Positions 48,490 through 60,212 of a stretch of DNA of 64,000 nt are shown here, in pieces; positions within the stretch are counted from its first letter, which is position 1, and each line of letters opens with the position of its first letter. Origin of the DNA: an uncultured Pelagibacteraceae bacterium (GTDB lineage: Bacteria > Pseudomonadota > Alphaproteobacteria > Pelagibacterales > Pelagibacteraceae); the NCBI GenBank assembly GCA_902616645.1, contig CACMTO010000005.1, positions 1-64,000 on the forward strand, given 5' to 3'. The notes beneath the pieces are model-generated. The model saw only the letters and a list, made by a program, of their open reading frames with translations. It did not search any database and was not told the origin of the DNA. The translations under genes and the position numbers were made by a program.

Positions 48490-48532
48490 TGGGAATTTAT
48501 GGGACATTATGGGTTTTTTAGCATATTGTCAA
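48490..48532 (-). promoter_or_regulatory. mraZ promoter with candidate MraZ operator (three TGGG repeats at 10-bp period)
   Basis: Minus strand TTGACA (48532-48527), 17-nt spacer, TAATGT (48509-48504). Plus strand TGGG at 48490, 48500 and 48510. Confidence 0.8.
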
Positions 48533-48617
48533 TATATACAATTTTTGATTTAATTGTAGATTATCCTTCTTTCTGCAAAGAAGATTTATGTTGGTTTATA
48601 TGATTAAATTAAAAGTC

Positions 48618-48976
48618 TATGCCAGATAAACTATAAGCCGGGTTCTGTCATTGAAACTTATCATTTATCTAGGCTCAAGATCACTCTTAAGCTCAAGCAA
48701 CTAACCCTGATGACTAGCCAAGGATGGCTTTTAGTTTTACAACAATGTCATCTCTACTTAGTCTTGCTCTCAGTGGGGTTTTCCAGCGTTCATTGTTACC
48801 AATAGAACCGGTGTGCTCTTACCACACCTTTTCACCCTTGCCATGTTATGGCGGTTTATTTTCTGTGGCACTATCCCTAGGGTCGCCCCCGCCAGGTGTT
48901 ATCTGGCACTGTATCCTTGTAGAGTCCGGACTTTCCTCTTTAAAATAATTAAAGCGATAAGTCGTTTATCTGGCTC
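48618..48976 (-). ncRNA. rnpB: RNase P RNA
   Basis: Reverse complement contains GAGGAAAGUCCGGACUC, complementary ends GCCAGATAAAC/GTTTATCTGGC, 3' CCGGCTTATAGTTTATCTGGC. Confidence 0.93.
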
Positions 48977-49024
48977 TAGTAACTTATAATTAAATTTTAA
49001 TTATTCAAGTATTTATTTCTTTGC

Positions 49025-49759
49025 TTACAGATTTTGACTTATAAATAGACATTCTTTATCAATTATTCCATTTACTTTATTTTGCCTAAATCTTCTTTGA
49101 AATGCTAATGTCAATAATTTTGAGTTCTGCGAGTTTTTAATACCTCTTATTTTACAATATCCTAATCTATATAGATTTTTCAAAAATTCCATTTTTTCAG
49201 ATGAATTAATCATAATATTTCTTTTTTGAATTAATTCTTTTTGATCAAGACTGTGCCAATGACATAGATTTTTTTTTGAAAGTCTATACCATGGAAACTT
49301 TTCGCCTGGGTCTATTTTTCTTGATGGAGCTATATCTGAATGTCCTAAAATATTAATAGGTTTTATTCTATATTTCTTAGTGAGAAATTTTAATAATTTT
49401 TCAAGTGACGTAATTTGCTTTATAGAAAAATTTTTGTATCCATTTTTATGTCCTGGATTATTTATCTCAATGCCAATAGAATTCTTATTTAACGAATTAT
49501 ATTCTCTCCAACTTGACTTACCTGCGTGCCATGCTTCATACAAATCAGGTACTATACTTAATACTTCGCCATTATTTTTAATGAAATAATGGGAACTTAC
49601 TTGACTCTTAAAATTACATAATCTTTTAATCGCATGAATTTCTTTTTTCATTCCAGTGTAATGAATTATAATAAACTGAATTGACTTTTTAGGTCTTTTC
49701 AGCGGGTTAAAATTGATGGAGTATTTTCTGATCAAATTTATGCCTATTTTTCGATCCAT
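49025..49759 (-). CDS. N-acetylmuramoyl-L-alanine amidase (AmpD/AmiD-like, amidase_2) with C-terminal peptidoglycan-binding-like region
   Basis: FIIIHYTGMKKEIHAI; SSHYFIKNNGEV; SIGIEINNPGH; ILGHSDIAPSRKIDPGEKFPW. Confidence 0.9.
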   Translation of the reverse strand: MDRKIGINLIRKYSINFNPLKRPKKSIQFIIIHYTGMKKEIHAIKRLCNFKSQVSSHYFIKNNGEVLSIVPDLYEAWHAGKSSWREYNSLNKNSIGIEINNPGHKNGYKNFSIKQITSLEKLLKFLTKKYRIKPINILGHSDIAPSRKIDPGEKFPWYRLSKKNLCHWHSLDQKELIQKRNIMINSSEKMEFLKNLYRLGYCKIRGIKNSQNSKLLTLAFQRRFRQNKVNGIIDKECLFISQNL

Positions 49760-49811
49760 TTTTGTTAAATAGTTAATTTACTTTAATGATTTATATAATA
49801 TAAGAACAACT

Positions 49812-50600
49812 ATGTTTAAAAAATTTATACTTGTATCATTTACAACCCTTGCGCTAACTATTAGCGCTAATGCTGCTTCAGATGGAGAATTGATTTTGAA
49901 GAAAAATGAGCCAACTGAAATAAAAGATTGTTCAGAAACATTTAACAGAGCTACTTTTGCATTCAATCAAGCTTTAGATGGTATTATTTTTAAGCCAATC
50001 GCAAAAATTTATAGAGTTCTGCCTTCTCCTGTTAGATCGGGTGTGAATAATTCATTAGATAACCTCTCTAACTTAGTAACAATTCCAAATAATATTTTAC
50101 AAGGAGAATTTAAGCAAGCAGGAGTGAATACAGGAAGATTACTATTAAATAGTACAGTAGGAATTTTAGGAATAGTTGATGTAGCAGAGCAAATTGGTTT
50201 TCCAGAATATGAGAAAGAAGATTTTGGTCAGTCTTTTGCAAAACATGGTATGGGTCCTGGATGTTACTTGGTATTACCTGTTTTAGGTCCAAGCACTGCT
50301 AGAGATACAATTTCCTCAACTTTAAATTTCGTAGGTGGAGATGCTTGGTATAATTTAACAGTTAGAAATGATACTCAATATTTTTCAGATATAGATTATT
50401 ATACTTCAAAGGTAACAGAGGGAGTTAATTTTAGAGCCAAAAATTTTGACGATATAGAAAGTTTAAAAGAAAATTCTTTGGATTTTTATGCTTCAGTAAA
50501 AAGTTTATATCTTCAGGACAGACAACAAAAAATTTTAAACACTAAAAAAATTATTGAAACCCAAAATGATAGTGATTGGGAAGAAATCGATAGTCAATAA
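49812..50600 (+). CDS. mlaA: MlaA/VacJ-family phospholipid transport lipoprotein-like protein
   Basis: ETFNRATFAFNQALDGIIFKPIAKIYRVLPSPVRSGVNNSLDNLSNLVTIPNNILQG; GPGCYLVLPVLGPSTARDT. Confidence 0.92.
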   Translation: MFKKFILVSFTTLALTISANAASDGELILKKNEPTEIKDCSETFNRATFAFNQALDGIIFKPIAKIYRVLPSPVRSGVNNSLDNLSNLVTIPNNILQGEFKQAGVNTGRLLLNSTVGILGIVDVAEQIGFPEYEKEDFGQSFAKHGMGPGCYLVLPVLGPSTARDTISSTLNFVGGDAWYNLTVRNDTQYFSDIDYYTSKVTEGVNFRAKNFDDIESLKENSLDFYASVKSLYLQDRQQKILNTKKIIETQNDSDWEEIDSQ

Positions 50601-50617
50601 TCTCCTCTATTTTTATC

Positions 50618-51211
50618 ATGAAAATTAGAAAAATTATTTTTACATTTTTAATATATCTTATTTGTTCAAGTAAATTATATTCAATAGAGGCTGACGTATT
50701 TGTTCAATCTACAATAAATAGAGCTTCGGAAGTATTGTCGGAAGATATATCTAAAGAAATAAAAATAAAGGAATTGAAAAAAATAGCCAAAGATACTGTA
50801 GATATAAAAAGAATTGGTTTTTATACTCTAGGACCAATTCGAAAAAATTTAACAGATGATCAAAAGATTAGATATAGCCAATTATTTGAAGAATATTTCT
50901 TAACAAGTTTTTCAAATAGATTAGTAGTATATTCGAATCCAGATATTGATGTTTATGATAAAAAAATTCTCAGTGAAAAATTCGTAATCGTCAATAGCTT
51001 ATTAAAAGGGACCGAGGAAAGACCAGAAGTAAAAATCGATTGGAGAATATACACAAAAAATCCAGAAAAACCTTTGATACTTGATTTAATAATTGAGGGT
51101 TTAAGTTTAGCACGAACGCAAAAAGAGGAATTTGCATCTATCTTAAATTCAAACGATGGAAATATTAATGCTCTTTTTGAAACATTGGAAAGTTTCTCAA
51201 ATAGTAATTAA
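50618..51211 (+). CDS. mlaC: MlaC/Ttg2D-family periplasmic phospholipid-binding protein
   Basis: Signal peptide; FYTLGPIRKNLTDDQKIRYSQLFEEYFLTSF. Confidence 0.88.
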   Translation: MKIRKIIFTFLIYLICSSKLYSIEADVFVQSTINRASEVLSEDISKEIKIKELKKIAKDTVDIKRIGFYTLGPIRKNLTDDQKIRYSQLFEEYFLTSFSNRLVVYSNPDIDVYDKKILSEKFVIVNSLLKGTEERPEVKIDWRIYTKNPEKPLILDLIIEGLSLARTQKEEFASILNSNDGNINALFETLESFSNSN

Positions 51212-51220
51212 TTCAAATTT

Positions 51221-51297
51221 TGGTGGGCCCGCCAGGACTCGAACCTGGGACCAATACATTATGAGTGTACTGCTCTAACCAACTGAGCTACAGGCCC
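51221..51297 (-). tRNA. tRNA-Met/Ile2 (CAT anticodon), CCA encoded
   Basis: Cloverleaf GGGCCTG TA GCTC AGTTGGTTA GAGC A GTACA CTCATAA TGTAT TGGTC CCAGG TTCGAGT CCTGG CGGGCCC ACCA. Confidence 0.93.
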
Positions 51298-51349
51298 TTG
51301 CGTAATATTAGTTACATCATTTTTTAATAGTTATCAATTAAAGATAATT

Positions 51350-51424
51350 TGGTGGGCCGTGTTGGTTACGCTCCAACTACCCCTGCAATGTCAATGCAGT
51401 ACTCTACTATTGAGCTAACGGCCC
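51350..51424 (-). tRNA. tRNA-Val (GAC anticodon) with atypical D- and T-loops, CCA encoded
   Basis: Cloverleaf GGGCCGT TA GCTC AATAGTA GAGT A CTGCA TTGACAT TGCAG GGGTA GTTGG AGCGTAA CCAAC ACGGCCC ACCA. Confidence 0.8.
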
Positions 51425-51428
51425 TAAT

Positions 51429-53255
51429 TTAACTTTCAAGGAAACTTTTTAACTGTTTTGACCTACTTGGATGTTTTAACTTTCTTAATGCTTTAGCTTC
51501 AATCTGTCTAATTCTTTCCCTTGTAACTGAAAATTGAAGTCCAACCTCTTCTAAAGTATGATCAGTGTTCATACCCACTCCAAATCTCATTCTTAAAACT
51601 CTTTCCTCTCTTGGAGTCAACGTTGATAGAATTTTTGTTGTAGCCTCTCCTAAATTTGATTTAATAGCTTGTTCTAAAGGTGCTAAAGCTTTTGTATCCT
51701 CAATAAAATCTCCTAAACTACTATCTTCTTCATCACCAACGGGTTTTTCAAGTGAGACGGGTTCTTTAGAAATTTTCAATACCTTTCGAACTTTGTCTAA
51801 TGGCATTCTAAGTTTTTTAGCTAATTCTTCTGGGGTAGCCTCTCTACCAAATTCACTCAATATCAATCTTTGAGTTCTGACTATTTTGTTAATCGTTTCT
51901 ATCATGTGTACTGGTATTCTAATTGTTCTTGCTTGGTCGGCAATTGATCTAGTTATAGCTTGTCTTATCCACCATGTAGCATAAGTCGAAAATTTATAAC
52001 CTCTACGATATTCAAATTTATCAACGGCCTTCATCAAACCAATATTACCTTCTTGAATTAAATCTAAAAATTGAAGACCTCTATTTGTATATTTTTTGGC
52101 AATAGATATTACTAATCTTAGATTAGCCTCAACCATTTCCTTTTTCGCAATTCTGGACTCTTTTTCTCCTTTTTGGATTCTACTTACTAATTTTTTAAAA
52201 TCAGTCACAGAAATTCCAAGTGTATTACTTATTTCGATTAGTCTCTCCCTGATATTTCTAAATTGTTCCTTATTTTTTGAGAAAAACTGCCTCCAAACTG
52301 TATTAGTATCTAGAAACTTTTTCAAATTCGGATTAATTTCGTTACCGATATAGAATTTTATAAATTCTGTTCTTGGAATTTTTTGATCCATTGCTAACCT
52401 TAAAAGATTTCCCTCTAAGGAAATTATCTTTTTATTTTCTATATAATGTTTTTGAACTAGATCCTCTAAAACTGAGGGAGATAATTGTAAAGACTTTATA
52501 TTCTCTAAAATATCTTTTACAGTCTTGTCATAACTTTTTTCTTTAGCTGTAGAAAAGGACTCAGATTTTAAAATACAATTTAATTTTTCTTTTTGGTATT
52601 TAATAAGCTTATTGTATTCTTTTGTTAAATGGGTAACTGTTTTTAGAACTTTCGGTTTAATTTCAGTTTCCATTGCAGCAAGCGTGGGATTAAATTCTTC
52701 ATCCTCATCATTAGCTCCATCTTCAGTTTTTTCAGTTTCGCCTGCATTTTTTTGTTTTGCACTAGGTCCTGTGGATTCATCTTCCATGTAATTTGTATCT
52801 ATATCGATAATTTCTCTAACTAAGATTTCATCTTTTTGTAGTTTTTGATTCCAGTCAAAAAATTGTTGAGCAGTGATCGGGCTTTGAGACAAAGCTATCA
52901 ACATTACATCTTTTCCTGCTTCTATTCTTTTTGCAATCGCAATTTCACCTTCTCTAGATAAAAGTTCTACTCCACCCATTTCTCTTAGATACATTCTTAT
53001 TGGATCATCACTTTTTTCAATTGTTTTACCTTCCTCCTTTGAGGAACTTTCTTTTTTTCTTAAAACTTTAAAATCAGATTTTTTTTCAACTAAAGTTATT
53101 TTTTCATCAAGTATGTGAATAAAAGCTTGAGCTAAGTTTTCGTCTGAGAGATTTCTCTTTCCAAGTGATTTGCTTAATTCTTCGTAAGTTATAAATCCTC
53201 TGTGGGTTCCTCGACCCATTAATCTTGCGAATGATTTAGTAATTATTCTTTCCAC
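51429..53255 (-). CDS. rpoD: RNA polymerase sigma factor RpoD (sigma70)
   Basis: [70 protein letters not shown]. Confidence 0.98.
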   Translation of the reverse strand: MERIITKSFARLMGRGTHRGFITYEELSKSLGKRNLSDENLAQAFIHILDEKITLVEKKSDFKVLRKKESSSKEEGKTIEKSDDPIRMYLREMGGVELLSREGEIAIAKRIEAGKDVMLIALSQSPITAQQFFDWNQKLQKDEILVREIIDIDTNYMEDESTGPSAKQKNAGETEKTEDGANDEDEEFNPTLAAMETEIKPKVLKTVTHLTKEYNKLIKYQKEKLNCILKSESFSTAKEKSYDKTVKDILENIKSLQLSPSVLEDLVQKHYIENKKIISLEGNLLRLAMDQKIPRTEFIKFYIGNEINPNLKKFLDTNTVWRQFFSKNKEQFRNIRERLIEISNTLGISVTDFKKLVSRIQKGEKESRIAKKEMVEANLRLVISIAKKYTNRGLQFLDLIQEGNIGLMKAVDKFEYRRGYKFSTYATWWIRQAITRSIADQARTIRIPVHMIETINKIVRTQRLILSEFGREATPEELAKKLRMPLDKVRKVLKISKEPVSLEKPVGDEEDSSLGDFIEDTKALAPLEQAIKSNLGEATTKILSTLTPREERVLRMRFGVGMNTDHTLEEVGLQFSVTRERIRQIEAKALRKLKHPSRSKQLKSFLES

Positions 53256-53322
53256 AACAATAAAATTAGAGAAGACTTATATAATGTCAATTTCATAAAA
53301 ATCCATTATTAATTTTCGAATT

Positions 53323-55098
53323 TTAGTTGATATTTTGCTTTTTTTTCAGCTCTTTAAGCTCATTAAATGTCTCTTCACTCAAATCTTTTGAAAACTTCGA
53401 TTCTAATTCTTGAATTCTAAATTCTAAATCATAACTATTTAAATCTCGGCTTATATCATCTAGTAATTCAATTATTTCATACTCATTATCTTGCTTGTTT
53501 TTAAGAATATGTTTGATTGGTGCAAACTTAGTTATCTTTTCAATTAATTGATTATCTATATCAAGCATTTCTATTGTTACATTTTCTCCAGATCTTAATT
53601 TTGAAACAATCTTATTTAAAATTTGAATATTAATTTTAGAGAATAATTTTATATTTTCGATTAGGTGAATATTTTCCTGCATTAAATTAAGGTTATGAAT
53701 AACCAAGTATATTAATGAAAACTCTTTTAATTCTACTGCACTTAAATTTTGGCTGTCACTGAAATGTTTCTTTGTTGTGTCCAATGATTTGATTTTTTTT
53801 ATAAAAGAATTTTTTTTATTCTGGCTAGTATATGGAGTTAAATCTGAAATTCTTTCTAAAAAATACTCCAAAACATATTTTTTTATAAAATTGTCTTTAA
53901 TTGTATTTGCAATATTTCTTAATTTTTTTTCAAAAATAGCCATTGAAGATGGATCATTGTTTGTTTGTTTCTTAAAATGATTGAAAATAAATTGATGTAT
54001 AGAAATCTTTGAATTTTTTGAAAAATCTATAAAATAATTTTTGCCATTTTTATTAACAAAACTATCTGGATCTTCCTTATCTGGCAAAAATAAAAAAGAA
54101 ATTTGTTTTTCAGGTTTTAATTCTTTAATAGAATTTTCTGCTGCTCTGACTGCTGCTTTATAACCACTATCATCTCCATCAAAACAAATAATAATGTCAC
54201 TAAAAAATTGATTTAAAATAAGTATTTGTCTATCAGTTAATGATGTACCTAAATTAGCAACAACATTTTCAATTCCATTTTTAGTAAGACCTACAACATC
54301 CATGTATCCCTCTACTAAATAAACATGATCTAATTTGTTTGATATTTTTCTAGCTAAATCCAAATTGTATAAATTTGAACCCTTTTTAAAAAAGGGTGTC
54401 TCTGGTGAATTTATATATTTAGCTAAGTAATCTAAGTTTTCAATAATTCTTCCTCCAAGTGCTATCGGTTGTCCTGAAATATTATTGATTGGAAAAATTA
54501 ATCTCCCCCTAAATCTTTCAACATAAACTTTCTTTTTTTCATCTAAATAAAATAAACCACTTTCAATCAACGATTTTTCATTAAATTCTTTTTTAAGTTT
54601 ATCGAAGAAATTAGATTTTTTTTCTATGTATCCAATTTTAAATTTTTTAACTTCAAGTTTGCTCAAAGATCTATTTTTTAAATAATCTCTCGCATTAGAA
54701 TGGTTATCGTTTTTTAATAGCTCATTATGATAAAAATCAACATACTTAGTATAAATAGCAATATATTCCTTCCATTTTTTTTCTCTTTCTTCATCTTGCT
54801 TAGAAAACATGTAGGGCTGCATCCCTGCCAATTGAGCTAAATGTTTTACCGCCTCACCAAATTTAAAGTTTTGAGTTTTCATAACAAAATCAAAAATATT
54901 TCCATGCTCTGATGTTGCAAAACAATGATAAAATTCCTTTTCATCGTTTACAGTAAAAGACGGTGTTTTTTCATTTTTAAAAGGCGACAAGCCAACATAC
55001 TCCTTACCCCTTTTTTTTAAAGAAACGTATTTTGCTACTACTGTTGAAACTTTTAATCTAGTTTTAATTTCATCAAGATACTCTTTAGGATATTTCAT
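53323..55098 (-). CDS. dnaG: DNA primase with degenerate zinc-ribbon ligands
   Basis: KYVSLKKRGKEYVGLSPFKNEKTPSFTVNDEKEFYHCF; TOPRIM VEGYMDVVGL...FDGDDSGYKA. Confidence 0.96.
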   Translation of the reverse strand: MKYPKEYLDEIKTRLKVSTVVAKYVSLKKRGKEYVGLSPFKNEKTPSFTVNDEKEFYHCFATSEHGNIFDFVMKTQNFKFGEAVKHLAQLAGMQPYMFSKQDEEREKKWKEYIAIYTKYVDFYHNELLKNDNHSNARDYLKNRSLSKLEVKKFKIGYIEKKSNFFDKLKKEFNEKSLIESGLFYLDEKKKVYVERFRGRLIFPINNISGQPIALGGRIIENLDYLAKYINSPETPFFKKGSNLYNLDLARKISNKLDHVYLVEGYMDVVGLTKNGIENVVANLGTSLTDRQILILNQFFSDIIICFDGDDSGYKAAVRAAENSIKELKPEKQISFLFLPDKEDPDSFVNKNGKNYFIDFSKNSKISIHQFIFNHFKKQTNNDPSSMAIFEKKLRNIANTIKDNFIKKYVLEYFLERISDLTPYTSQNKKNSFIKKIKSLDTTKKHFSDSQNLSAVELKEFSLIYLVIHNLNLMQENIHLIENIKLFSKINIQILNKIVSKLRSGENVTIEMLDIDNQLIEKITKFAPIKHILKNKQDNEYEIIELLDDISRDLNSYDLEFRIQELESKFSKDLSEETFNELKELKKKQNIN

Positions 55099-55559
55099 TT
55101 ATTATTTAATAACTCTTTTATAACTGACCCAGCTTTTGCAAAATCAATTTCATCAGCATGAAGCTTTTTTAACTCACCCATAACTTTACCCATGTCTTTA
55201 ATTGAACTTGCTCCAATTTTAGATATCAAATCTGCACATATTTTTTTTGTTTCCTCGCTGCTTAATTGTTTGGGTAAAAATCCTGTTAAAATATTATATT
55301 CATTTTGTTCAATTTCTAGAAGATCTGTTCTATTGTTCTTTTTATAAATATCTATTGATTCGGCTCTTTGCTTTACCATTTTCTTCAAAAGCTTTTTTAT
55401 ATCCTCGTCGTCTGTCTCTTTTTTGTTTTGACCAGATCTGTTTAATATATCCAGGTCCTTAATTGAGGATAAAATTAACCTGTAAGTTGAGATTTTTGTT
55501 TTATCTTTAGCCTTTAGAGCGTTTTTATATTCGGTTTCGATTGTTTCTTTTAATGACAT
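55095..55559 (-). CDS. YqeY/GatB-domain protein
   Basis: NALKAKDKTKISTYRLILSSIKD; LPKQLSSEETKKI; DMGKVMGELK. Confidence 0.9.
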   Translation of the reverse strand: MSLKETIETEYKNALKAKDKTKISTYRLILSSIKDLDILNRSGQNKKETDDEDIKKLLKKMVKQRAESIDIYKKNNRTDLLEIEQNEYNILTGFLPKQLSSEETKKICADLISKIGASSIKDMGKVMGELKKLHADEIDFAKAGSVIKELLNNK

Positions 55560-55686
55560 GACAAATTTAATCTACTGCAAAGATAAAAATCTTCAAAAGA
55601 AAAATTGTTTTTTTACAATTTTATAATACATCTCTGTTGCGATAATAAATCAATTATTGTATTAACCTTTAACTTATGAGTTGTAA

Positions 55687-56880
55687 TTGATCAAAAAAGT
55701 AAAAAAAACTCACTCAAAAAATTCACAAAATAACACAGGTATTTTAGTTCTTGAAAATAGGAAGGTTTTTAGAGGTATTGGCATTGGCTACCAAGGAGAA
55801 GCAACAGGGGAAGTTTGCTTTAATACTTCTTTAACCGGATATCAAGAAATAATATCTGATCCATCTTATGCAGGTCAAATAATAAATTTTACTTTCCCAC
55901 ACATTGGAAATGTTGGAACCAACAAAGAAGATTTTGAGTCTGATAAAATTTGGACTAAAGGAGTAATCTTTAATTCGGAGATTACATCACCATCAAATTA
56001 TAGATCTTTTCAACATTTAAACTCTTGGCTAAAAAAAAATAAAATAGTAGGAATTACAGGTCTAGATACAAGAAGTTTAACTAGTTTTATAAGAGACAAA
56101 GGTGCTCCAAAGGGAACAATTGCTTACTCAAAAAAAGGCAAATTTAACATCAGTAAACTTACAAACTCAACAATTAAATGGAGTGGATTAAATAATTTGG
56201 ATCTTGCAGAAAAAGTGACTACTCCGAGAAATTATGTTTGGAAAGGACTTAAGACTTGGAAAAAAGAAATAGGTTTTAAAAAAAACACCAAAAGTTCTTT
56301 GCACGTAGTTGCTATAGACTATGGTATAAAAAAAAACATATTAAGATATTTTTCTGACTTTAATTGTAAAGTAACAGTAGTTTCTTGTAAAACCGATGCT
56401 GAAAAAATTCTTAAGTTAAAACCAGATGGTATTTTTTTATCTAACGGTCCAGGAGATCCAGCTGCGACTGGAAAATATGCTATAAAAGTAATAAAAAAAT
56501 TAATTAGTAAAGATTTACCGTTATTTGGTATTTGTCTTGGTCATCAGATTCTGGCTTTATCTTTAGGTGGTAAAACGAAAAAGATGAAACTTGGGCATAG
56601 AGGAGCTAATCATCCTGTTAAAAATTTAATAAATGACAATGTGGAAATAACCAGTCAAAATCATGGCTTTGAAGTTGTAAAAGAAAATTTACCTAAAACT
56701 GTTGAAATCACCCATAAATCTTTATTTGATCATAGTATCGAGGGTATAAAATTAAAAAATAAACCTGTATTCTCTGTTCAGTACCATCCAGAATCAAACC
56801 CTGGTCCACAAGACAGCGTTTATTTATTCCAAGAATTCATTAAAAACATGAAAAAAAATGCCAAAAAGAAAAGACTTTAA
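55687..56880 (+). CDS. carA: Carbamoyl-phosphate synthase small subunit
   Basis: TTG start; [33 protein letters not shown] class I amidotransferase. Confidence 0.97.
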   Translation: MIKKVKKTHSKNSQNNTGILVLENRKVFRGIGIGYQGEATGEVCFNTSLTGYQEIISDPSYAGQIINFTFPHIGNVGTNKEDFESDKIWTKGVIFNSEITSPSNYRSFQHLNSWLKKNKIVGITGLDTRSLTSFIRDKGAPKGTIAYSKKGKFNISKLTNSTIKWSGLNNLDLAEKVTTPRNYVWKGLKTWKKEIGFKKNTKSSLHVVAIDYGIKKNILRYFSDFNCKVTVVSCKTDAEKILKLKPDGIFLSNGPGDPAATGKYAIKVIKKLISKDLPLFGICLGHQILALSLGGKTKKMKLGHRGANHPVKNLINDNVEITSQNHGFEVVKENLPKTVEITHKSLFDHSIEGIKLKNKPVFSVQYHPESNPGPQDSVYLFQEFIKNMKKNAKKKRL

Positions 56881-59800
56881 AAAAATTTTAGTTGTTGGTG
56901 CTGGGCCAATAATTATAGGCCAAGCCTGCGAATTTGATTATTCGGGAACACAAGCATGTAAAGCATTAAAAGACGAAGGTTACAAAGTTGTTTTGATAAA
57001 TTCAAATCCAGCAACAATTATGACTGATCCTGATGTTGCTGATAAAACTTATATTGAACCGATTACTTTAAAAGTTTTAGAAAAAATTTTAAAAAAAGAA
57101 AAACCTGACGCAATTCTTCCTACAATGGGAGGTCAAACAGCTCTTAATCTTGCAATGGAAGCAGAAAAAAAAGGAATTTTAAAGAAATACAAAATTGAAT
57201 TAATAGGAGCAAACTCTAAAGCAATCGCTAATGCAGAGGATAGAAAGAAATTTAGAAAAAACATGATTGATATTGGTTTAGATCTACCTAAATCAGAAAT
57301 TGTTAACAACATTAATCAAGCATCAAAAGTTTTAAGAAAAATTGGTTTGCCCGCTATTATTAGACCAGCATTTACGCTTGGAGGTCTTGGAGGAGGAATA
57401 GCTAAAAATAAAAAAGATTACTTAAAAATTATTAGAAATGGTTTACATGAATCGCCAGTCAGCCAAGTGTTAGTTGAAGAGTGTCTCGAAGGATGGAAAG
57501 AATTTGAAATGGAAGTTGTGAGAGATAAAAAAGACAATTGTATAATAATATGTTCAATTGAAAATGTTGATCCAATGGGAGTACATACCGGAGACTCTGT
57601 TACAGTCGCCCCTGCACTTACATTAACAGATAAGGAATATCAAGTTATGAGAAATGCTTCTATTGCATGTTTAAGAAAAATTGGTGTTGAGACTGGTGGT
57701 TCAAATGTTCAGTTCGCTATTAATCCCAAAAACGGTCGAATGGTAATAATTGAAATGAATCCTCGTGTATCAAGGTCATCAGCACTAGCATCAAAAGCAA
57801 CAGGTTTTCCAATTGCTAAAGTTGCCGCAAAACTGGCGATTGGTTACACGTTAGATGAATTAAAAAATGAAATTACTAAAGTTACTCCAGCATCATTTGA
57901 ACCAAGTATTGATTATGTGGTAACAAAAATTCCAAGATTTACTTTTGAAAAATTTTCAACTTCTCCTGCTACTTTAGGTACATCAATGAAATCAGTTGGA
58001 GAGGCAATGGCGATCGGTAGAAATTTTAAAGAGTCACTTCAAAAAGCTCTAGTTTCACTTGAAACTGGTTTCTCAGGATTAGATAGAATATTTGATTTAA
58101 ATAAAAAACAAATTGAGAAAAAACTTAAAGAAAATATTCCAAATAAATTACTTCTGGTCGCCGAAGCTATTAGAAAAAAAATTAGTTTAAAAAAAATATT
58201 TAAATTATCTAAAATTGACCCATGGTTTTTAGAACAAATAAATGAGTTAGTTGTTAGTGAAATAAGAATTAAAAACAAAGGATTGCCAAAAAATTTTAAT
58301 GAGTTGAATAGAATAAAATCTATTGGTTTTTCTGATAAGAAATTAGCAGAATTAACTAATACCTCTGAAAATGTAGTTAGACGAAAAAGAACTGCTCTCA
58401 ATATTTTGCCAGTATTTAAAAAGGTTGATACTTGTGCTGCTGAGTTTAAATCTTTTACACCTTATATGTACTCAACTTATCAAAGAAACTTCTCAGTAAA
58501 TTCTGAGTGTGAGTCTGATCCAACCATAAGAAAAAAGATTATAATACTAGGTGGAGGACCAAATAGAATAGGACAGGGTATCGAATTTGATTATTGCTGT
58601 TGTCAGGCAAGTTTTTCCTTAAAAAATCAAGGCTTTGAAACCATTATGGTTAACTGTAATCCAGAAACAGTTTCAACTGATTACGATACAAGTGATAGAT
58701 TGTATTTTGAACCTTTAAAAGAAGAGTATGTTTTTAATATAATCAATAAAGAAAAAGAAAAAGGTAACTTAATTGGTATTATTGCACAATTTGGTGGTCA
58801 AACTCCAATTAAACTGGCCAAATTTTTACACGATAACAAACTCCCAATTTTAGGAACACAATATACTTCGATAGATTTAGCAGAGGATCGGAACCGATTT
58901 AGAAACCTGCTTAATAAATTAAAACTAAAGCAAGCAGAAAGCGGAATAGCAAAAACTTACAAACAAGCGATCCGGATAGCAGAAAAAATTGGTTTGCCGT
59001 TGATGGTAAGACCATCATATGTATTAGGTGGAAGAGCAATGGAAATTGTTCATGAAAAAAGTCAGCTTAAAAACTTTGTTCAAGAGGCGTTCAAAGCTGC
59101 AGAGGATAACCCAATTTTAATAGATAAGTTTATCGATCATGCAATGGAAGTTGATGTAGATGCAATATCAGATGGAAAACAAGTTCATGTTGCAGGTATA
59201 ATGCAACATATTGAGGAAGCGGGAATTCACTCAGGGGACTCTGCTTGCAGTTTACCTCCAATATCTATTAAACCATTTTTGATAAAGGAAATTGAAAATC
59301 AAACTAAAAAGTTAGCTTTAGCTTTGAAAGTTAAAGGTTTTATGAACATTCAATTTGCCATAAAGAAAGATGTAATTTATGTGATCGAAGTAAACCCTAG
59401 GGCTAGCAGAACAGTACCATTTGTTTCAAAAGCGAAAGGTTTGCCACTTGCTAAAATTGCATCGCGAGTAATGTCTGGAGAAAAATTATCTAAGTTTAAT
59501 CTAAAAGATAAATCAAAAGGAATGTACGCAGTTAAAGAGGCTGTATTTCCTTTTAATAAATTTCCTAATAGTGATTTATTATTGGGGCCAGAGATGAAAT
59601 CAACAGGAGAAGTGATGGGATTTGATAAAAATTTTGGAATGGCTTTCGCAAAAAGTCAGATTGCATCTGCAAATTCCTTACCAACAAAAGGACTCGCTTT
59701 TATTTCACTTAAAGACTCTCATAAAAAGGAAGGTATTAATCTTGCAAGGGAATTATTAAAATTAAAGTTTAGTCTTTGTGCTACTAAAGGGACTGCAGAA

Positions 59801-60088
59801 CACATAAAAAAACATGGAATGAAATGCAAAAAAATCAATAAAGTAAGTAGTGGATCACCTCATATAGTTGATGTTCTAAATTCAAAAAAAATAGCATTAG
59901 TAATAAATACTGGCGGCGGGAAAAGCGAACACAGAATAAATGATGCTATTGCTTTAAGAAGGGCAACACTAAAAAATAAAGTCCCATATTGCACCAATAT
60001 GTCAACAGCCTTAGCATGTATTGAGGGAATAAAATCTCTTAAGACAAAAAAACTTGAAGTTTGTTCTCTTCAAGATCTTAATTTTTAA
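56858..60088 (+). CDS. carB: Carbamoyl-phosphate synthase large subunit
   Basis: Two ATP-grasp halves ([48 protein letters not shown]); C-terminal MGS domain. Confidence 0.98.
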   Translation: MPKRKDFKKILVVGAGPIIIGQACEFDYSGTQACKALKDEGYKVVLINSNPATIMTDPDVADKTYIEPITLKVLEKILKKEKPDAILPTMGGQTALNLAMEAEKKGILKKYKIELIGANSKAIANAEDRKKFRKNMIDIGLDLPKSEIVNNINQASKVLRKIGLPAIIRPAFTLGGLGGGIAKNKKDYLKIIRNGLHESPVSQVLVEECLEGWKEFEMEVVRDKKDNCIIICSIENVDPMGVHTGDSVTVAPALTLTDKEYQVMRNASIACLRKIGVETGGSNVQFAINPKNGRMVIIEMNPRVSRSSALASKATGFPIAKVAAKLAIGYTLDELKNEITKVTPASFEPSIDYVVTKIPRFTFEKFSTSPATLGTSMKSVGEAMAIGRNFKESLQKALVSLETGFSGLDRIFDLNKKQIEKKLKENIPNKLLLVAEAIRKKISLKKIFKLSKIDPWFLEQINELVVSEIRIKNKGLPKNFNELNRIKSIGFSDKKLAELTNTSENVVRRKRTALNILPVFKKVDTCAAEFKSFTPYMYSTYQRNFSVNSECESDPTIRKKIIILGGGPNRIGQGIEFDYCCCQASFSLKNQGFETIMVNCNPETVSTDYDTSDRLYFEPLKEEYVFNIINKEKEKGNLIGIIAQFGGQTPIKLAKFLHDNKLPILGTQYTSIDLAEDRNRFRNLLNKLKLKQAESGIAKTYKQAIRIAEKIGLPLMVRPSYVLGGRAMEIVHEKSQLKNFVQEAFKAAEDNPILIDKFIDHAMEVDVDAISDGKQVHVAGIMQHIEEAGIHSGDSACSLPPISIKPFLIKEIENQTKKLALALKVKGFMNIQFAIKKDVIYVIEVNPRASRTVPFVSKAKGLPLAKIASRVMSGEKLSKFNLKDKSKGMYAVKEAVFPFNKFPNSDLLLGPEMKSTGEVMGFDKNFGMAFAKSQIASANSLPTKGLAFISLKDSHKKEGINLARELLKLKFSLCATKGTAEHIKKHGMKCKKINKVSSGSPHIVDVLNSKKIALVINTGGGKSEHRINDAIALRRATLKNKVPYCTNMSTALACIEGIKSLKTKKLEVCSLQDLNF

Positions 60089-60212
60089 AAATTCAATTTT
60101 TAGTTGTTCCAAAAATTTCAATTAAAAGTTGAAGAAATAATACTGTTTAGGATAAATTTAAATTTATTTTAAAGAAATTGATTAGTAGGCTACTGGCAAT
60201 TAAATTTTTTTT

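Noticed and set aside
48481-48494. TCCCTTATTTGGGA inverted repeat as a terminator hairpin
   Set aside because: Better explained as part of the mraZ promoter/operator; no following U-tract in the relevant orientation
48724-48948. 74-aa plus-strand ORF
   Set aside because: Antisense to rnpB; no coding evidence
51565-51873. Plus-strand ORFs antisense to rpoD
   Set aside because: Mirror frames of a highly conserved CDS; no independent support
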